Below are positions 10,233 to 24,086 of a stretch of DNA of 64,000 nucleotides, in pieces (position 1 is the first letter of the stretch; each line of letters starts with the position of its first letter). The position numbers and the translations under genes are program-made. The DNA lies in NCBI GenBank assembly GCA_933228895.1, contig OW121857.1, forward strand, positions 2,294,001 to 2,358,000, in the 5' to 3' direction. Under the pieces are notes generated by a model. That model was not told where the DNA came from. It searched no databases and saw only the letters and a list, made by a program, of their open reading frames with translations. The stretch is from Platycnemis pennipes (lineage: Eukaryota > Arthropoda > Insecta > Odonata > Platycnemididae).

Positions 10233-13200
10233 AGGCCATCTGGGTGGAATACCACGTATTTCAGGCTATGGATACCTGTTTAGTTGTGCTATATTTTGAC
10301 TTGGGCTCTCTACACTGAAGAATTTTAGACTTTTCTCGTTATGAGGTATTCAACCGTGATTCCAGTAACACTGCTCGTTTCATGTACTCGCCGTTAAAAC
10401 ACATTCCTCCAGTGGAAGATTATCCCAAGTTTGAATTGGAAATTCGCCTATCAATATTTTGAGGCATTCCCACAACAAGTGGTCCTGAAAGTTGAGTTCA
10501 CATGTCAGCGCACCGTTTATGAGTTTTTTGCCACGAGTGGTCCCGCATCATTTTCTTGAGAGTGGTTATCGAGGTGTGCTTTCCTTAGTACGGGCACGAG
10601 CATTGAATTTGCATTTCTTTGTAATTAATACAAATCTCGTGTTAAGCTTATTGACTGTTTTTCTCCCAAATGTAACAGGTTGTTACGCTTTCGCTGCGTT
10701 CTGCTTCGATAATTATGTTCTTGCTTTAATTTCAGTGTATTTTTTATATACTAAAGTAGCAAGTGCTTACATTTTTTTGAGCACTAATATTTATTTTAAC
10801 ACTTAACTGCTGCACTAAGTATTTACTTAATAAGTAATAAATAACTCATTTGCGCTGAATCATTTGTGCCATTTAGGATTGGTGGGTAATTTTGTGCGTA
10901 AATATTTTAGGAGCAGGGTGTTTTTGTTAGAATGGTGCGTTCATCCACATCAGTGGGTGGTGCCACCTATCGGGAATGATGGGAGGCGCTTTGTGTTTTG
11001 TATTGTCGCTACTGCTGCCTAGCGATAGTGTGTAAATAAGAAATAAATAAAGTGTTGTTCCTTCATCTTACGCAACCTATAAAGGAGTAAGTTTTATATT
11101 TCACATTCACCACGGCTAACAGTTTTAGGCAAGTGAGGAAAGGCAGAGGAAGTCCCTACGTCGGTATTAGCCTTCTCTGAACCAAATTCGCCGACCAACG
11201 TCAACAATTTAGGGACTAATTTGACTATACGTATGATGCGCTATCCAAATGCACTCTGATAGAAGCCAATACGGTAATAATTGGAAACAGTTAAAAAACC
11301 CCGGGCCCTCGGGATGGGAAGCTGGTACGTATGTCGCACATGAGAAGGGGCAGATGGCGAGAAATCATCCTTTCATCGAATGATATTCCCCGTTTCCTAC
11401 GAAGAGTGCAAGAGGCTTGACTGTGAGCGAATGGCGGAAGGAGTTGCCTCCTGTTGGAGAGTCTTTCCTCGCCATTTCTTCATCTCATGCCATGTCGCTT
11501 GCTTCCTGCCCCTCAATGCAAAAGACTTCCCTCGGGCAGCGAGGGAGAGGAAGAAGGTAATTGACTTTCGTGTTTGGCTCCCAACTGAGGATGAGAAGAA
11601 ATTTACTGATAACAATACAGGATCATTCCTCCGGATATCCCGTTTAATCAAAGCGTAGTTATTCCAACGATTTCTTCTCAGCCACCTAACCCTTATTCTC
11701 ATGATTTTTATTTAGCGTTGCTATTTTTCAGCATGTATGTACTTCATCACGTACATACAGCGCTATATTTATGGGATGTAATATTCCCACAAAACATGAA
11801 ATAGCAAGCAATACGTCATATTTATAAATAATTTTCTGGTTTCCTGCCGAGTAAGATTTTGCGTTGCTGATGTTTGTCAGAATATTCCTCCATCGTCCTC
11901 AGAGCAACTTTTTAATTCTATTTTATTTTAAGAACAAAATCATATTATACGTAATAGTTTACGCTGATGCACATATAATAATTTTTCATCGCAGGGTACA
12001 GGCGTTGATCAATTTAGTACTGCCAGTTGAAGCTCAACCCACTTCTTAAGGATTTAGAGATCTAAAGATTTTTGAATAAGAAAGAAAAACTTGAAAAATA
12101 TTATTATCCTCAATGTTTGATACCTCAAAGGAGCACTCATTTTCAAGAGGGTTACTCAGACAGTGTGATCTGTTGTAACCTTGACCAGTGGTGGATTACA
12201 TTGTGCTGATAAAACATTTTTTTTATTTCTTGTTCAAAAATGATAGAATTACGCAATTTTAAGTCTAAAATTATTCATTTAAAATCTTAAGTGTTTTACC
12301 AGGAGATTTACTATGCTCAATAATTAGTCGAAAGCAAAAAAGAGTCTCAATTGTTTACTGATTGGAATGTTTGTCAGTTTTCGTATTATATTAACTTGCC
12401 AAGTGCTAAATGCCTCTTGCGCCTCGACTATATTCCTATAATTTCGTTGTAATTATTATTCCCAGCTGTTTGCCGCATGTGGCTTCTGCTTTGTTTTTTA
12501 ACTTAGAGCTCAACTAAACATAAAACATGCATTTTTTTTCTCTCACTTCATTGCGCTTAAATTCGTCAAGAATATGCGTGCACATGAATACTTCTTCACT
12601 GTTTATCGCATCCACTCATCCACTGCATTGCTCCCACGGATCTCAAAAGGAGATGTGGTCTTCCAAACGGGAGAGAGAGGCTTGACCGCCTGGGTCCATT
12701 GCCGCACGATGTGTAGCAGGCAGATGCCGACCTTCCAGCGCCACACTGAGAGATAAGCAAAGGAAATCGAAATTGGTTTCTTGCGTTTCATCCGAATATC
12801 ACCACTCAAATGGAAGATGGGAATAAAATTACGAGCTTCCCGGATCGTAATGGAAAAATTCTCATTTCCCGATAAAGGGATGAAAATAGCATTCCTGTCG
12901 GATGAATATGAGAGGTAGAATAAACAGCAGATCCATCTAATCCGTGGAGATTGTATGCCCTTCCTCTGACAACATTTTCCTCAAAGATGATCGTTTTCCC
13001 AATTTCGTTAATTTCTCTTTGACTCAATAATTTTAATCAAATGCAATTTACCTGCCCTGGATTAAAAGCTCATTAATTAGTTACCTGTAAATCAATAGTA
13101 AACATTGGTAAATTTCAGGATGTTCCTAATTTGAAAACTTCTATCCTACCCTCGCGTATGTAATCTAAGAAATATCAGGAAACGAGGCAGCCGGGGAGGA

Positions 13201-16200
13201 AGCATTGTAATAAACTCTCTTAAAGTCCCCTTTTCATATGCCCTCTGTGAAGTGAACACGGTTTCTGCGAGGCTATTATGTTTAGTTAATCCAGCTACTG
13301 CCATGAGAGGTGTTATTCTACTCATCAACCCAATATATTGTGCTGAGTACTGTACACATTATGATTACTTTTCTGAAGAATGGCGTTCTGCGGGGTACCT
13401 GTGGAAGCTGACGACGGAATCCCGTGTGGTTTAACGCAATCTTTTGAATCCGACGATCCCACGGAACATAACCCACATGTGATCCACGAAGTAAAGGCTG
13501 AATGCAAGCGGTTGGCATAGCTCAGTGAAAGCATCAATCGCTATCGTTGGCATTGAAACGTGTCCCTGTGACCGACTCGCCTAACGCACTCGTGTGTAAT
13601 TACTGCTGTATTTCTGAGTACATGCTAGTGATGGAGCAATTTATGTACATTGATAGGTTGTAGATCTCTCGTCTTACTCTCAACGAAACTTACTGCGTTC
13701 ACAGTACCTACTTCACAGCCTAACCACTCCTGGCTTACAGCTTTATCCCCGTAATCAAAAGAGCATTTTTGGTCTATCTTTGTCTTCTCTAACTCGTAGT
13801 CATAATTAGACGAAGATCTAATAATCTCCTCATTGCCGTAGGGGAGCACTCTGGCTTCAGATTCGCGAGTCAGTGACCATATTATTATTTTTGTTATTCC
13901 GGTCGTATCACCCATCTTCACTGATCAAGCTCCAATTTGTGGAAAAACATTCCTCCTACAGAAAGACAGATATTCTTAATTACAAAGATCGGAAGAGGGG
14001 AATGGTCATCAGATTGTTTCCTTTTTACATGTCTGTATTCATTTGGATGGAAATCAATCGATCGCTCTCTGTGTGAGTTATTTCCAAATTGTCAGAGACC
14101 ACGATATATCATGATTAATTTACCTCCTAGCTAATAATTCAATGGATTCCATTCTCAGATAGAGTAAGTGAACGGAGAGGTAAACATTTATTATAATTTA
14201 TAATATTTAAATATTTTCACCTTTGCTTCATTTTATTTCGCTGAGTTAGTGAATGTTTATACTTCCCCGAAAGATCGACTGAATAAGTAGTTCGCGCCGC
14301 TGATGCTATTGTAGAGTGTTGCTGTTCATAAGGAAACCGGCCATAATGAAGCTGACAGCGTTATTTATTCTGTGGTGCTAATTATATTACTTATTGCGCT
14401 GATCTCTTTGTGATGCAAAACGTTAGAAGTTCAATACTCATTTCTGATAGTTGTGATATAAATCACTGTTTTCTCATATTTACCAACAGTACATATTATC
14501 TTTTTATTGGGTCCAATTGTGCCTGAAAGCCTTAATTAATATCAATAATGCGAATGCTTTGGGGCTATTAGTAGGTACTAGGTGAAAATGTGTGGTACCT
14601 AAATGTTAAATGCTCGTTGAAGTTTTATTTTTGAAGATGCATTTGAAACAAAAGGCTTCCTGAATATATAAATGTATGGACCTCGCATATTTGCCGAAAT
14701 GGATTGATGGCGGAACTTGATATCTCGTCTTTAAGGGCATGATCTGTGGCCAAAGATGAAATGTCATTTTACTTTGTGTATTCCCGCATCGTCCAGATTT
14801 ATCCCAGCGTTTTAGGAAGCAGTAAACAGTTCTGTGCGACACACGCCTTTTGGTATTGCATGTGAAGGAGACGGTGAAGCAGAGTTGTTCGAACGGAAAC
14901 CAACCCCCTAGCTAAGAGCGTGGTTTACTCCAGGAGGTTAGATTGTTCACTGCGCCTATCGCTTTGTAATTCAAAACATTAAAACACTTGACGGACTGTG
15001 TGAAAGATAAGTTTTCATAATGCTCTAGTTTCTATAACCAACGTGAAATACGCTGACATTGTCATTTCTGAAGGACACTCTTCACTTCTTGTCCCAATAG
15101 TAATAATGCTTCAGCAGAATATAATTATTATATTAATCTCATCTGCTTTGCCTGTACATAAAATGCTGCCCATAGTCTTTCTCCAGCAAACATTAGCCTA
15201 TTAGCTGAAGTCTTATAAGTGTCCTTTCAGTTCAAAAATTTGCTATGAACCAAGATAGTATTTCATAGCCGAGAAACATTTTTCGCGGAGAACTGAAGAT
15301 TATCACCTTTTAAAAAATTAATATTTTGAAAGGTATTAAATACTACGCTTTCAAATATATTTAAGAATTTTCATTAGTTTCATATCACCAAAAGTCTACC
15401 CCTAATAAAAGTAAAGTTCACTGTTGTTAAAAAAGGCCTTGTACTTGTCTTTTTGCTTAGTTATTCTCGTTGCTATGTAATTATTGAGAGGATGCTTGGA
15501 TTCCATGTCATGCCTTTGTTGTACCCTCCCTTCCCTGTATCAATTCAGATCCTCCCCTCCATCCGAAATGCTCCCCTGCATCGCCCCCATTAGAGTAACG
15601 TCCATTTTCATTTCATCGCATCGGGCTAAGGACATTAAATACGAATCAGTATCTCTTTTTGTCAGTGATATTAACCCCTTTATTGCCGTTGAATAGCGAA
15701 TGCGTTAAATCAGCAAAACTCGTGTTTTAAACTGCTCGGGGGAGTAAAAGTTGGCCTCGCTCGCATGCGATGCCCTCTCCAGGTGTGCGTGAAAGGGTGT
15801 CTTTCCATTCCCACCCTCCTTCCCCCCTTATCTGGAGGAGAGCACTTCTCCCTCGCTCTCTCCTTAGCCGTCGGTGGGAACCTTTACTGCGAGGCCTCCC
15901 ACCTCCGCCACAGACCCCATCGACCTGTAGAACCCGTTTTGCGCGATGCTTCGCGACATATTGCCGGTTTCCATGAGTTCAGCGGATTGGGGTGGCCTCT
16001 GCAGTGATATTTCGACGTTTCATTGTTTTAATGACATGCAACGTTGACGTATTTCCAGAAATACAAGCTAATACCATATCCGTCCCAAGAGTCTTTTTTT
16101 GCGTTTGATTGCCAATATCGTTATGCTCAGTGAACCGGAGTAAATCCTGAGCATTCAGTATGGCTTGTTAAAAATAACGAGTATCATTGGTATTTTATCT

Positions 16201-16480
16201 CTGGATGAGCCAATTTTAAAATTTGAGAATTAAAATACAGTTTAATGAGTTCTATCCCGCGTGTTACCAGTACCTGTGTTATGCTGCGTTAAGGTGCAAT
16301 GTTTTAAGGATGCATGTTTCCCGAAAGAAAATTAGCTTTATTTGTTATATTTTCGTAGAGATTAGTGGAGAACAGTGGCTAGATGGTGATCAAGGAGGTT
16401 CACGTCATAATGCTGGCCTCCATGCTCATTCGCATATAGGTGCACGATATTTATGAAACGGGTTGTTTGCCGGAGAAGAG
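10233..16480. other. Long non-coding stretch, no supported gene
   Basis: Open frames here (for example 10492-10806, 11380-11658, 13625-13921) have no recognisable domains and are not bounded by good splice sites with matching phase. A minus-strand frame at 14606-14842 starts with a segment vaguely like a transposase helix-turn-helix, but this is too weak to call. A sequence near 11030-11060 with repeated AAATAA could be the end of an old retroelement. Everything else is AT-rich DNA without paired repeats that I could see. Confidence 0.45.
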
Positions 16481-16590
16481 AGGGGGTGAGGAGGCAGAGG
16501 GGGGGAGGGGAGCCTTGGGGTTGATCCTGCGGCATGCCCTCGGTGGCGGATAAGCGCCCAGAATATTGCAGGGGCCGGGGGGGAGGGGGT
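16481..16590 (+). other. G-rich tract with quadruplex potential
   Basis: The plus strand carries many closely spaced runs of three or more G: a run near 16499-16507, GGGG near 16509-16512 and 16516-16519, and two more runs around 16573-16590. This spacing satisfies the usual four-run rule for a G-quadruplex. Nothing shows function. Confidence 0.5.
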
Positions 16591-17149
16591 GAATTGAATG
16601 TTGTGAGAGGGATCTGGCCGTGGAACTCGCATCTGGGATTACCCGTGCGATAACTCATGTGAGACAAAATCAATTTAAAAAGCAAGGTGCTCCTTTCCCT
16701 GCCGCATTTCTTAAAGGAGAAACACGGAGCTTGAAATGGAGGAAGAGGGGACGTCCTACATGCGACGAGAAGGCCCTCCGAAGGCCCTCTGACGGGGCCC
16801 CCACAAAAGAGTGAAGAGCCTCATGTCTAGTTGAGCGAATGCTACGGCAGAGACTCTCGCGTCGCACTCTCAACCAACAAGTGTCGTGGACCGCCTCTCA
16901 ACGGTCCTAACGAGTCCATTTGCAATCGGTTTTGCAAGCGCAGCCAATAGGAACTCGCCCCACGCGCACATAGGTTCCTTGTTTTGGTACACTAGTGTTA
17001 TTTCGTGCGTATGCTCCCCAGCACGTGTGAGATATGTGATCGCGAACAGCACGTGACTCTGAGACGAGACGCTATTTGCTGCGGTTGTGCAACCAGTGAG
17101 GGCGATTAGTCGTCAGTGTGACATAGGAACATTTTACAACAATCGAAAA
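16591..17149. other. Non-coding stretch
   Basis: Somewhat GC-richer sequence with overlapping short open frames on both strands. No motif, exon or repeat is recognised. Confidence 0.45.
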
Positions 17150-17182
17150 CGACCACGGCAACGTTTACCGTTGCCGTGGTCG
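17150..17182. repeat. Perfect 14-bp hairpin
   Basis: CGACCACGGCAACG at 17150-17163 is exactly complementary to 17169-17182, with the loop TTTAC. The GC content of the arms makes it a very stable stem. There is no poly-T run typical of a terminator, and the host is eukaryotic, so its role is unknown. Confidence 0.85.
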
Positions 17183-19004
17183 CAACGTGACGACCTTTGG
17201 TGTGACACGACCCTGGCAAGCAGAGGCCGACACCAGAACTAACAAACGGCGAAGAAGGAGGGGGACGATATTATTGTTGGTGGTGGTGCAGAAGAGGGAA
17301 TTGTTGGGGAAGAGGCTGGGTGATGAGGATAGGAATAGTTTTGCATCTTTCTCGATGCGGGGTGTCTTAGATAGGGGATCAAATATGGCTTTGATGGTTC
17401 TAAGGATACCAAAAATGGTAGGGGTCATTTGAAGATGAGGAGCGGGCATTTCGGGAAATAAATGGGCGGTAGAGCGGTTATCAGGAAGGATAGGGAAAAT
17501 GTATTTGACGGTGTGTTTGGGGAACTGTATGTTAGGGGTGTAAGTTGTGGAAGAAGAGGGGTTGTTTTCGCTATTTCATTTGTTTTGTGGGAGTGGGGTT
17601 TGTTAAGGACTTTTTGCTAAGTGCATGCGTATCTATTTGATGGTACTAAAGTAATGAAGTGCATATGAAGTTATTTTATTCGAAAATGCCTCTTGGTTCT
17701 ATTTGTTCTATCTGACTGGAGTTTTGCTACTTGACTGTCTTTCGTGTATGCTGCGACCACATTTTTATATAAGTCGTTTTGGACAGCGATGTAATGCAAC
17801 ATAAGCCGGTATTTGAGTTTGGTACGTGTGATAAACCATCAAAATACGAAGTAAGAGTTATTCCTTTACCGACAAACAATTAGAAGGATATCTTCTAGGG
17901 CCTCTAAATAATATAAATAATTTTATGAATGACGCAAATATTATATGGATGCCGACGATTGGGATCCCAACTTGAAGTCCATCCTCGGGGTAAATGATGC
18001 TGTCACCGTCTTGCATAGCCTTAAGGGTCCTCTTTTATGTATACTCAACGGTCGTCATTGTTGCACACGTTCATGCAACTGATTGGTCGGCTTCTAGCCG
18101 TTAGGTTTTGAAACTGCAAGGGTTATTTTCATCTTTATTTTTAGACATTTTAATAATTCTCTTGGCGGAAAATATAAAAACATTTAAAGCATGCCAAACG
18201 TGTTTACAATTGGTCATACATAGACTGCAATCAAGAAAGAAAAATGAGAACCTCAGCAAAGAGGTGAAGACACAGATGGTTTTCATATTGTTCGATTCTA
18301 TTTGAGGGAACCACAGCTAGCGTCGGATTTTTTTTCCGTGAAAAGAGTATGGGAATAAATCTTCTTAGCAATGTTTAGGCTATCAATAAGGAAAATTGAA
18401 AAGGGAGAAGAATTGCATATTTTTTTCAGTGATAAAAGTAGGATTTCTAGTAGAAACCGGAATGTACTAAGTATTTAAAATTCGAGTGGTTTGTCTTTAT
18501 GTTTGATGCATTATTATTCTAACCGCCCTGGGTCATTCCCTCAATTCCGTTTCCTGTCCATTCCTTTGCCTTCACTTCCATCCTCACTCTCAGGGCTCTT
18601 CATCATGTTCACTCAAAGGACAATTTTTTGTTTTATTTCTAGAACGCTGCCAATCAAGGACTACTTGGGTAATATTTAATGTCCTATTGGTGTTTAATTT
18701 ATTGTGTACATATGGGAAGAATAAACTGTAAGTTTTCAACGCCACTTCCAAGTTCATTTGAGCAAGTTGGCACTTTTAGTACTGCCAACTGGAATTCTGG
18801 TAACGCCATCACCAGTCTAGTTAATTTTTATATCGCTTTCCATTGCAACTGTCAGGTTTCTGAAGAGGAATGGGGGCAATGTTCACTCGGAACCGAAATC
18901 GCAATTTTGTGCACGAAATCGTTAGATGGAAACGAAAAACGAATTTTAGTGAAAAAATTAATCTTCTAACCACAACCATTCACTCATAAATCAAAAATTA
19001 AAAT
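17183..19004. other. Non-coding stretch
   Basis: A G-rich purine patch at about 17250-17460 keeps frames open on both strands. The remainder is AT-rich. No supported gene or paired repeat. Confidence 0.5.
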
Positions 19005-19425
19005 AAGCAAAAGGTGACGCCCACCGAAAAAGCTGCTGTGATAACATTGACGTCATTTTCCTCCCGTCCTTGACTGCTCTTATGGGAAGGGAAGGGAGTG
19101 GAGGGGGGTTCTCGGAAGGTCTGCTCGTACAGATCCTGTCGCAATCGCTTCCATGGGAGAGCCAGCTGTGTCTCCCCCCCCCCCCCCCCCCCCATTGCGA
19201 TGAGGCGAAGTAGCTTCTCGGGCTCAGTTGTGATTGGTCGAAGTGGATATACGTCAGAGGTTGCACCAATCCTACTTTTCCAAAAGGGTTAAAAACAACA
19301 GTTTTTCGCCGCTTATAACTCGATAGATAATTGACGGATCAGAAAACGGAAAAATGCGGGTCTTTTTACTTTACAAACTCTATCAGATTCGTCAGTAAAA
19401 AAAATATGGTAAACGACCCCACTGT
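19005..19425 (+). repeat. Dispersed repeat X, copy 2
   Basis: The copy starts with AAGCAAAAGGTGACGCCC and runs to about CCCCACTG. It is closely similar to 59336-59737 along its whole length and to the reverse complement of 7592-8187. At the site where the third copy has a short C run before ATTGCGAT, this copy carries an expanded C tract of 20 bases (19174-19193). It has no coding capacity. It supplies the intact empty target site (TTGACGTCATT) for insertion B of copy 1. Confidence 0.85.
19174..19193 (+). repeat. Poly-C tract, 20 bases
   Basis: An uninterrupted run of C inside repeat X. The homologous place in the copy at 59336-59737 has a run of only 8, so the tract expanded after the copies diverged or is an assembly-sensitive site. 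Confidence 0.9.
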
Positions 19426-22400
19426 ATCAAATTGTTTGTGAGATATTGAAATAGAATTTTATGCCATTAACATGAGACAATTATTGTATCCTTTTTACAT
19501 ATAAAAGAAAATAAATTTCTCAATTTTAAGTTAAATTAGTGAACTATGTAAAGAATGCCCAACATGAAACCTAATGCAATTACTTCACTAAGGCTAAAGT
19601 CAGGAAGTCAAGGAATGTTTTTGTGAAACTAAGAAATTGGGCTTACTCTCCATAACGTTTATTCAGGAAAAGCGTGCTGTGGATAGCTCACATTAGGAAA
19701 ACACACTTTCCGTTTTTATTAATGATCCATAAATCAAGTGAAATTGAGGTGTTCTTCCCTGAAATTTTAGGTTCCCCTCCCTTATTTGGAATTTTTAATA
19801 TTTTATACGATGTATGTTTTCATCGATTGACATTTTACCTGTAATTTTGCAATGATTTACAAATTATGTAGCCATAAATAATATTTACTGGTGGTAAACT
19901 ACACATCATAATACATTTTTAAAATTGTAATTTCTAGGTACGGTATATTTGAGCAATTCCCTAGATTTATGGAAATGTTTACAATTTTATTTGATTAAAT
20001 TTGAAATTGGACTCAAACCTGAGTGTTCTATTCTGTTATCTGAAACCTCTTGAAATGATCAACGAAGGGACTTCTTGCAACAGCAAATGAATTTTCATTG
20101 CTTTAACAAAGGGACCTATTTTGAATGAGGCGTAATTTTGGTTCGAAGTTTAAGTTCGTGTGATTCCAGCTCATACTCGTAACAAGGGAAGCATTTTGTG
20201 ATCAGCACTCCGGTATGGAAAAGGAATTGAAAGGTGGTATGGGTTTCCCTTCTCTGGATAATATCCTATTAGTTAGTGTTAGGACGAGGGCCGGATTTGT
20301 TGTCTGCGCATGAAAATGCCTCATTTCTTCTTTCAAATTCTTCCATTTTCTTTCCAGCCTATCAATTATCCTTCGATCGACATTCAATGTGCCTTTAGGC
20401 GCCAGAATTACTGAACCGTTTGCCTCAGAAGATTGTACTTGCCTCGAGCAATGTACTCAGAGTAATTTCATTCGTCTCTGAGGGAGCATCCCTTCCTTCA
20501 GCTGTCTTAGTTCTCATCATGCTAAAGCTACGTAAAATACAAAGTCGTTGGAAATAGAATCTCGGGGCAACAGAAATCTCGTGTCCTTTCATTGAGTATT
20601 TCAAAAGATTTCAGCCAATAAAATGGAATTCGCAGGGTTTACCGCCACGTGTAAAGTCCACAAAACTATAAAAATGAAACATTTTCACAAAGAAATGTGA
20701 ATTTTTCCGATACAGGATATATATATTCAAATTTGGAGAACACATTGTAAAATGCACTTGAACACAATCTGGGATTGAAGTTTTTGGAAGCGCAACGTGT
20801 TTTTTCAGAAATAGGTTTAGTTGGAACGTCAGTAGAAACTGTTTTTGCTTTTAAATAGCACGCATAGAGTTTGTATTTTACCACCCAGATGAAGAATAAA
20901 TAATAAGGATAGCCTGTGTTATGTTAGGCGTATCAATGGAACCGAGTGGAATAAATCTCTTACGCAAATTAATTTCCGGAATGTGCACCAACCTTAATAG
21001 CGATAAAGATACAATAGAATTCAGTTGTTTTTAAATGCCCTTCAGCGTATAACTTTACAGCTCTTCCGCATAAATGGAGTTAAGTAGTAAGATTTTTTTT
21101 ATTTGCTAGGTACTATAAAGTAGCTATAGGTATATTTATGAAGTAATGATACTAAGTACTGTGCTCATCCCAACAGTACTCAAGTACTGTACATGTTTTG
21201 GCGTTAGTTTTTCTGAATGTATTTCATCCATTTTTATGTTATTTTAAATATTTTCAAACTCTACTGCTTTTCTGTATTATGCTTTATTCCAAAAATATAT
21301 GCAGTGATACTTTGACTCAAGAGAATAATTCGTTCCTCGACTGAGCTCGTAATTCAAAATTTCTCGGAAGTCAAATCCTTTTTTTCCATATCCATTATTT
21401 TAAATTCCAATATACCGTTCTAACAACAAAAATGTCCTTTTAAATTTGGGTGTTTAATAAAAAGCAGGGACATAATACTTAATGACAAATATGCATTACT
21501 TAAAAACGCAATAGATGATATATAACTGATTTTTGCTAGCCATACTGAAAGACAAACCTTTTCGAGAAGATTAGTTTCTAGTTTTGTTTTCCCTTTATGA
21601 ATATTTCAGAAAAAGTTCATTTAAAAAATATAAGAATAAAAATGCTAATTAGTTCCTGATTGTCATCCAATAGCTCCGATACAGCCCAGTTATTGCCATT
21701 TTTTTTCCGAAATTCCTAACATTTATTTCACTCCAGTTGTATAGAGGTAGCCTCCTCATTAGGCTCAACCATGTATAACCAATTCAATGCACTATGCATG
21801 TTGTCTGCCACTTCAACTCCTCCGTTGTCAGTTCCTCGGAGTGTTTCTTGACGAGCTCCTTCAAATTTTCTACATCCCCAGCCCCAAGTCCATACACTTA
21901 GAAGGACACAATCACCTTCTCCACTGCCACTTCAAGATCCAATCTTTTGAAACCCTTTCGACACAACCTCAGGCAACATCTGATTCCACGCAGAGGACAA
22001 GGTCTTCCATGTAACATCTTGCCAGGCCATATTCTGGGGAATGAAAGGATGTTATTGTGGTATTCCTCACGTAGTTATCCTTCCAGAATTGTCGAAGGGT
22101 GAAGTTTGTGCTCTTTGTAACCGCAAAACATCGGAAGAAGAGGTGCTTGGCGAAGAGCTTCTTGAAATCACGTGCTGGTCCATGGGCTGCAGAATGGAGA
22201 GTAGCATTGGGTGGACGATAGAGAAACTTTGTAATTAAATACTCGTCACGGACGTCGTTTTCAATGCATTGCATTTGCGTTCACTTCAATTTACTTCATC
22301 ATTGATGACTGAAGAGGTTTAGTGCAGCGTGAATTAATGCTGATCAGATTTCAATTCTTCAGAAAAACTTCGTATTTTTCTAAATTGCCGGGACTCTCAG

Positions 22401-23417
22401 AATGTTGATTTATTATCTGTCCTAAAATATTATTCTGGTTTTGCTCCTCAACAAATATTTATCTTGGAGAGATAATAATGTGCAAGTTGTAGCTAATCGA
22501 TATAATCTGTGTGCTTTAATCATACTTGACCGAAAAACGTAATTGCCATTCAGTGCGAGTTGATGTAGCCTATTTTCTGCGTGTATTATGAAAGAATATT
22601 TTGAAGCAATCAAGAGTTCAGTATCAGTGTTGCGCCTTTTGGATTTCCGTATCGAAGCATATTAACTCTCCAATATAAATTTATGCATAACGTTTGCATT
22701 AGGTGATGAATAACATATATTTTTTATAAGAAATAAATGTGTTTCATCATACGGACTAACATTGTTTACTAATGCTTTACTTATGGGTTATGACCCTTAA
22801 CTGCGTGAATTACAGCAAATTACTCTCAGATAGCATTTATTCTTTTGTAGTAATACAGCCTTTCATCCTTTGCTTGAAATGGGCCGTTGATCCGTCGGTC
22901 AGTCCTTCGAAATATTTGCAGCCGAGACCAATGTTTTGCGGTGACCGGATTAGTGGTCGTATGGTCCCGATAGTTTTTCTTCTGCCATCACCCTTCAGTT
23001 TTTATCGAGCACTAGGCCTTTATCCTGTGGCCTCAGGTCCCCTCCATCGATTTGACTTATATCCTTTCACTCTTTCAGTCCGAGGGCACCGATTTCTCCC
23101 CCTTTCTTCCACTTGGTCTCAATCCTCCCTTGCCTTCATCCACTGCTCTGCGGTTCGCTGCATTCACTCGGGAAATGAATTGCTCGGGAAATAATATTAG
23201 AGGGAGAAAGCCTTGCCAACGGCTATCCTTTGCGATAGTCGGGTCGGTTGCTTGTGATTTCGTTACCGCTTCTAAGGACTCCTCTTGCTCAACACCATGA
23301 CCAATTTACACACTCAAGTAGAGTTACGCATATCGTTACTAGGGGTTATATTTTTTCCAAAACTTATCCCTATCGCTTTCCTTGAAGAGCATATAATTAA
23401 ATTTTGTAGAAATATGT
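19426..23417. other. AT-rich non-coding stretch, no supported gene
   Basis: Open frames such as 21969-22274 (minus) and 22772-23194 (plus) lack motifs and consistent splice borders. No repeats with defined ends were seen. Confidence 0.5.
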
Positions 23418-23606
23418 AATCGTCGAAGGAAAAGTGAGCGGGAAGAATGGAAAAGGCAGGCTTCGTATGAGGTATATGGAGCAAGTTGTGAAGGATGTAA
23501 AAGAGAGGAGCTACGTTAACATGAAGAGGTTGGCCGATAGAAGATTCGAGTGGAGGACTGCGTCAAACCAATCCTAGGATTGTTGACCGATAATGATGAT
23601 GAGAAA
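23418..23606 (+). mobile_element. RTE-type retrotransposon, short 3' end
   Basis: The frame reads GKNGKGRLRMRYMEQVVKDV followed by YVNMKRLADRRFEWRTASNQ and a stop, nearly the same as the C-terminus at 890-1233 on the minus strand. It ends with an ATGATGATGAG trinucleotide tail at about 23593-23603. Only the last 60 or so codons remain, as expected from incomplete reverse transcription. Confidence 0.75.
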
Positions 23607-23929
23607 TATGTAGTGCTGGGTGGGTAGAAATAGCAGTGACTGCCAATCTTAGGGCTTGAATCAGCCCAGACTTGAGTACGTTCGATTATGTTACCGCACT
23701 TGAATCTCGAAAGATTTCCAAAATCTCTGTCCATCGACTGAGCCATAAAACTGTCGACTCCTTGGTGTCTTTTGTTGAAAGAATGCCGAGACCATGTTTC
23801 TACCCACTCATCCCCGTACTTCCTGCCTGACAATTATTTAAAGGAAATTAAATCAGATAGTACATTGTTTTTTTCACACCACTGAAACTAGTATTTGATT
23901 GAATCCAAAACTGGATTTCAATATGTTCC
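23607..23929. other. Non-coding stretch
   Basis: A minus-strand frame of about 100 codons (23516-23833) overlaps the RTE relic and has no recognisable motif. Part of this stretch may be the body of the SINE whose tRNA-like head is at 23930-24005. Confidence 0.4.
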
Positions 23930-24005
23930 GTTGTGAGATACGAACCTGGGATCTATGTGATCGAATGTGGGCGCCTCAACAGCCTGTATGCGGCATCCAC
24001 CATGT
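23930..24005 (-). mobile_element. tRNA-derived SINE head (Pol III boxes)
   Basis: On the minus strand an A-box-like AGGCTGTTGAGG (23974-23985; two departures from TRGYnnAnnnGG) is followed after about 27 bases by a B-box GGTTCGTATCT (23936-23946), close to the consensus GGTTCRANTCC. Box order and distance fit an internal RNA polymerase III promoter. The sequence does not fold into a full tRNA, so this is a SINE head or tRNA relic rather than a working tRNA. Flanking duplications were not found. Confidence 0.45.
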
Positions 24006-24040
24006 GTAGTGCATACATTTGAATCACGGTGATTTTATTT

Positions 24041-24086
24041 TCACGATGAGTATCGCCATAGAATGAGTCACGATGAGTATCGCCAT
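24041..24086 (+). repeat. Short tandem duplication, 27-bp period
   Basis: TCACGATGAGTATCGCCAT occurs at 24041-24059 and again at 24068-24086, separated by eight bases. Confidence 0.85.

Noticed and set aside
14606..14842. Minus-strand frame starting like a transposase helix-turn-helix (RTVYCFLKRW)
   Set aside because: The similarity covers about 20 residues and is not followed by any DDE-type motif.
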